A stretch of 64,000 nucleotides of DNA from Marinobacter profundi (GTDB lineage: Bacteria > Pseudomonadota > Gammaproteobacteria > Pseudomonadales > Oleiphilaceae), in the NCBI RefSeq assembly GCF_002744715.1, contig NZ_KZ319374.1, positions 124,001-188,000 of the forward strand. The letters run 5' to 3'. Below the pieces are notes generated by a model, which was not told where the DNA came from, ran no database searches, and saw only the letters and a program-made list of their open reading frames with translations. A program made the translations under genes and the position numbers. Positions 61,725 through 64,000 of this stretch are shown one piece after another (position 1 is the first letter of the stretch; every line of letters starts with the position of its first letter).

Positions 61725-62894
61725 ATGAAACCAGCCACTACCTTGCCTGCCGTGCGGGTGGCCAATTCCAGTATCCGGGATCCGCAGTTGGCGGCGAGCA
61801 CGCTGGCCAGCCAGCTTCGCCACGAACATCTGGGCTGTGTGCTGTTTTTCTGTTCGGCCGAGTACGACCTGGTCCGTCTCGGGCCGGCACTTGAGCAGGC
61901 CTTTCCGGGGGTGCGGGTCAGTGGCTGCACCTCCGCCGGTGAAATCACCGCCGAGGGTTACGATCGCGGGTGTATCACTGCAATTGGCTTCGATGCCCGC
62001 TACTTTGCCATCGATTGCGCGTTGATCCGCGAGCTCGACCAGTTCAGCCTGCAGGATGCCCAGCAGGTCATTGACGGCCTGCTGGCCACCTGCCGCGACG
62101 CCGACCTCGCCCCGGTCCGGGGCAATACGTTTGCCATCACCCTGCTGGACGGTCTTTCCAGCCGCGAGGAGCTGGTGCTGGCCACGCTCAATGCGGCCCT
62201 GGGTACGATACCCCAGTTCGGTGGGTCGGCCGGCGACGACGAGCGCCTGGCGAACACCCATGTGTTTTTTGACGGCCGCTTCCATACCGGTGCGGCAACC
62301 GTGATGCTGGTGAACACGCCGCTGGATTTCCGGGTGTTCTCTACCCACCACATGGTCGAACGTAGCGAAAAGCTCGTGGTCACCGGCGCCTGTGCCGAAA
62401 CCCGTACGGTCTATGAGCTCAATGCCGAACCCGCTGCCGAGGCCTACGCCCGAGCGGTGGGGGTGGAGGTGGCCGCGCTCGATCGTAAAATCTTTGCCTT
62501 GCGGCCCCTCGGGGTGAAGATCGGCGGGCACTATTTTGTCCGCTCGATCCAGCGGGTCAATCCGGACGGCAGCCTGACGTTCTATTGCGCCGTGGAGACC
62601 GGGATCGTGATGACGGCTATGAAGCCGGATTCGCTGCTGGACAGCGTGCGGACCCAGATCGAGGCGTCCGAGCGGGTGGTAGGGTCGCCCCTCGTCACCA
62701 TCGGCTGTGACTGTTTCCTGCGGCGCCTGGAAGCCGAGCTTACCGGGCAGGCTGCAGCAGTATCGGATTTCCTGCAACACCACAAGGTGATTGGCTTCAA
62801 CACCTACGGCGAGCAGTTCAACGGCATGCACATCAACCAGACATTTACGGGGGTGGTGATTGGCCAGCCTGCTGCCAGCTCAGGAACGGCCTGA
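61725..62894 (+). CDS. FIST domain protein, NosP-like nitric oxide/heme sensor candidate
   Basis: A 389-residue cytosolic FIST_N/FIST_C protein. FIST_N opens with SSIRDPQLAASTLASQLRHE and CVLFFCSAEYDLVRLG, and includes VSGCTSAGEITAEGY. FIST_C follows from about residue 220, with the ending KVIGFNTYGEQFNGMHINQT. The next gene, overlapping, encodes a NahK-type PAS histidine kinase. This is the arrangement of nosP-nahK in Pseudomonas aeruginosa, where NosP binds NO through heme and inhibits NahK. ATG 61725 is chosen because codons 61614-61724 lack the GC-rich third positions of the gene. ATG 61614 with GAGGAG upstream remains possible. Confidence 0.85.
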   Translation: MKPATTLPAVRVANSSIRDPQLAASTLASQLRHEHLGCVLFFCSAEYDLVRLGPALEQAFPGVRVSGCTSAGEITAEGYDRGCITAIGFDARYFAIDCALIRELDQFSLQDAQQVIDGLLATCRDADLAPVRGNTFAITLLDGLSSREELVLATLNAALGTIPQFGGSAGDDERLANTHVFFDGRFHTGAATVMLVNTPLDFRVFSTHHMVERSEKLVVTGACAETRTVYELNAEPAAEAYARAVGVEVAALDRKIFALRPLGVKIGGHYFVRSIQRVNPDGSLTFYCAVETGIVMTAMKPDSLLDSVRTQIEASERVVGSPLVTIGCDCFLRRLEAELTGQAAAVSDFLQHHKVIGFNTYGEQFNGMHINQTFTGVVIGQPAASSGTA

Positions 62895-64000
62895 GATACT
62901 CACGGATGAGGCAAAAGACCGGCGGATTGCAGAGCTCGAAGCCGACAACCGGCGCCTGTGCCGCATCCGCGATGCGCTGATTGTGCGGGTGGAGTCCGGA
63001 GCCGCCCACAAGCCGGAACCCTATGCCGCCTTCGAGCACTCGGTCATTCTCGCCGAGCAGGTCCGCGAGCGCACCGAGGCGCTGAACCTCACCATGGACG
63101 AACTCAAGGCCAGCAACCTGGCCCTGGAGCGTGCGCGGCAGGAGGCAGAAACCACCCGTCAGCGGCTTAGCGACGCCATTGAAAGCATTGCCGACGGTTT
63201 TGTCCTGTTTGATCATCGCCACTGCCTGATCCAGAGTAACAGCCGTTTCCGCAGCTACTGGCGTCATGCTGGTGTCGAGGTGCCGGCGCCAGGCACCCCC
63301 ATTGCCGAGGTGAAACGCCAGGCGGTGGTGTCGGGGTTGATTGTCGAGGAACAGGACAATCCCGCGTCCGAGGGCACGGTATTCCTGCTGTCGAACGGGC
63401 GCTGGGTGCAGATGACCGAAAGGCCCACCCGCGAGGGCGGGCTGGTGGTACTGTATTCCGACATCACCGACGTCAAGAACAGTGAAATGGCGCGGCGCAT
63501 CAAGGCGCTGGAAGAAAGTGAACGCTGGATCCGGGTGGTCACCGACCACGTTCCGGCCCTCATTGCCTACGTCGGGGCGGACCTCACCGTGCAGTTCTGC
63601 AACAAGGTGTACGAGGCCTGGTACGGTGGTAGCGACGAGCCGCTGCTGGGCAAACCGCTGAAAGATGTCCACGACCCGGTGCTGTACCAGCGCCTGCTGC
63701 CCCACGTCCGCGAGGCCCTGAACGGCACCAGCGTCAATTTCGAGTTTGAGGAAACCGGCGCCCGCGGTGAGTGCCGCTACATGTTGCGCTCCTATGTGCC
63801 CAACATCAGCAGCGAGGGCCGGGTGCTCGGCTTCTTCGTACTGATCCGCGACATCACGGATCGCCGCAAGACGGCCCTGGCACTGGAGCAGGCCTACGAC
63901 AACCTCGAGCGCCGGGTCAAGGAGCGCACGGCAGCCCTGACCGGACTTAACAACCAGCTGCGCCAGGAAATCAGTGAACGGGCGGCGGTCGAGGCGCGCC
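62860..64000 (+). CDS. PAS-domain hybrid histidine kinase, NahK/ErcS'-like, partial
   Basis: The first 380 codons of a sensor kinase; kinase core and any receiver domain lie past the window end. A coiled-coil start (RRIAELEADNRRLCRIRDAL, then RVESGA and ERTEALNLTMDELKASNLAL) is followed by a PAS-7-type domain (IADGFVLFDHRHCLIQSNSR), a second PAS domain (VTDHVPALIAYVGADLTVQF to RDITDRR) and a further coiled coil. The order matches NahK. No ATG is available: the frame opens after a TGA at 62857, and TTG 62860, preceded by GGGGGTGG, is the likely start, overlapping the FIST gene by 35 bp, which implies translational coupling. Confidence 0.85.
   Translation, partial: MASLLPAQERPEILTDEAKDRRIAELEADNRRLCRIRDALIVRVESGAAHKPEPYAAFEHSVILAEQVRERTEALNLTMDELKASNLALERARQEAETTRQRLSDAIESIADGFVLFDHRHCLIQSNSRFRSYWRHAGVEVPAPGTPIAEVKRQAVVSGLIVEEQDNPASEGTVFLLSNGRWVQMTERPTREGGLVVLYSDITDVKNSEMARRIKALEESERWIRVVTDHVPALIAYVGADLTVQFCNKVYEAWYGGSDEPLLGKPLKDVHDPVLYQRLLPHVREALNGTSVNFEFEETGARGECRYMLRSYVPNISSEGRVLGFFVLIRDITDRRKTALALEQAYDNLERRVKERTAALTGLNNQLRQEISERAAVEAR

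Noticed and set aside
1..64000. Prophage, insertion sequence, integron, CRISPR or defence island
   Set aside because: No transposase, integrase, phage structural gene, Cas protein, regular spaced repeat or tRNA-flanked insertion was found; nearly all genes are core-type.

Overview
The window reads as a stretch of core chromosome from a marine, GC-rich gammaproteobacterium, most likely Marinobacter or a close relative. This is inferred from gene content, not from a database search. The pointers are a 530-residue isocitrate lyase of the Pseudomonas/Marinobacter type, a wax ester synthase/diacylglycerol acyltransferase, a PHA-system protein, a FFLEELY-type protein, a NosP-like FIST protein followed by a NahK-like kinase, and gammaproteobacterial gene orders (dusB-fis, ubiE-ubiJ-ubiB, tatABC, zapA-6S RNA-5-FCL, ygfB-pepP-ubiH-ubiI). 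I see no prophage, insertion sequence, CRISPR array, tRNA or rRNA.

Layout. 1-9.1 kb holds a TRAP transporter end (dctQ partial, dctP), a helical His/Glu-rich protein, an acyltransferase-3 membrane protein divergent from a cytosolic GH84-like glycosidase, a SIMPL protein, a macrodomain protein, a ChaN-like lipoprotein, and a small ribbon-helix-helix protein divergent from a SulP transporter across a perfect palindrome. 9.1-20.2 kb holds a CASTOR/POLLUX-like channel, isocitrate lyase, a degenerate VpsR-like AAA+ regulator, an SLC13 permease with regulatory TrkA-C domains, an EgtB/OvoA-like non-heme iron enzyme overlapping an OvoA-C-type methyltransferase, and a Kef-type antiporter. 20.3-29.6 kb is a long minus-strand run: aroQ-accB-accC-prmA-DUF3426, then dusB-fis-purH-purD. 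29.9-35 kb is a c-di-GMP block: a REC-REC-GGDEF protein divergent from a LapD-like receptor, followed by DUF2333. 35-41.2 kb holds ppa, an acyl-CoA dehydrogenase, rpiA, ilvA, a 54-residue membrane peptide, 5-formyl-THF cyclo-ligase, 6S RNA, zapA and a ZapB-like coiled coil.

41.2-44.5 kb is a compact zinc-uptake-type cluster (ABC permease, ATPase, DUF3299 and ZrgA/DUF2796 proteins). It sits between the zapA block and ygfB-pepP-ubiH-ubiI, which are neighbours in Pseudomonas. 44.6-56.3 kb holds the ubiquinone hydroxylases, DUF808, rsmE, tatABC, hisIE and ubiB-ubiJ-ubiE. 56.4-60.2 kb groups storage-lipid and PHA-related genes. 60.3-64 kb holds an outer-membrane porin, a NosP-like NO-sensor candidate and the start of a NahK-like PAS histidine kinase that runs off the end.

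Functional themes are aerobic respiration (five ubi genes), lipid metabolism from malonyl-CoA supply (accBC) through acyl-CoA oxidation and the glyoxylate shunt to neutral-lipid storage, ion transport with nucleotide-sensing or STAS domains (four genes), and c-di-GMP/biofilm signalling. The most unusual candidates are the split ovothiol-like pair at 16.5-18.7 kb, the palindrome-controlled SulP gene at 7.2-9.1 kb, and the small hairpin-flanked gene at 39.5-39.8 kb.
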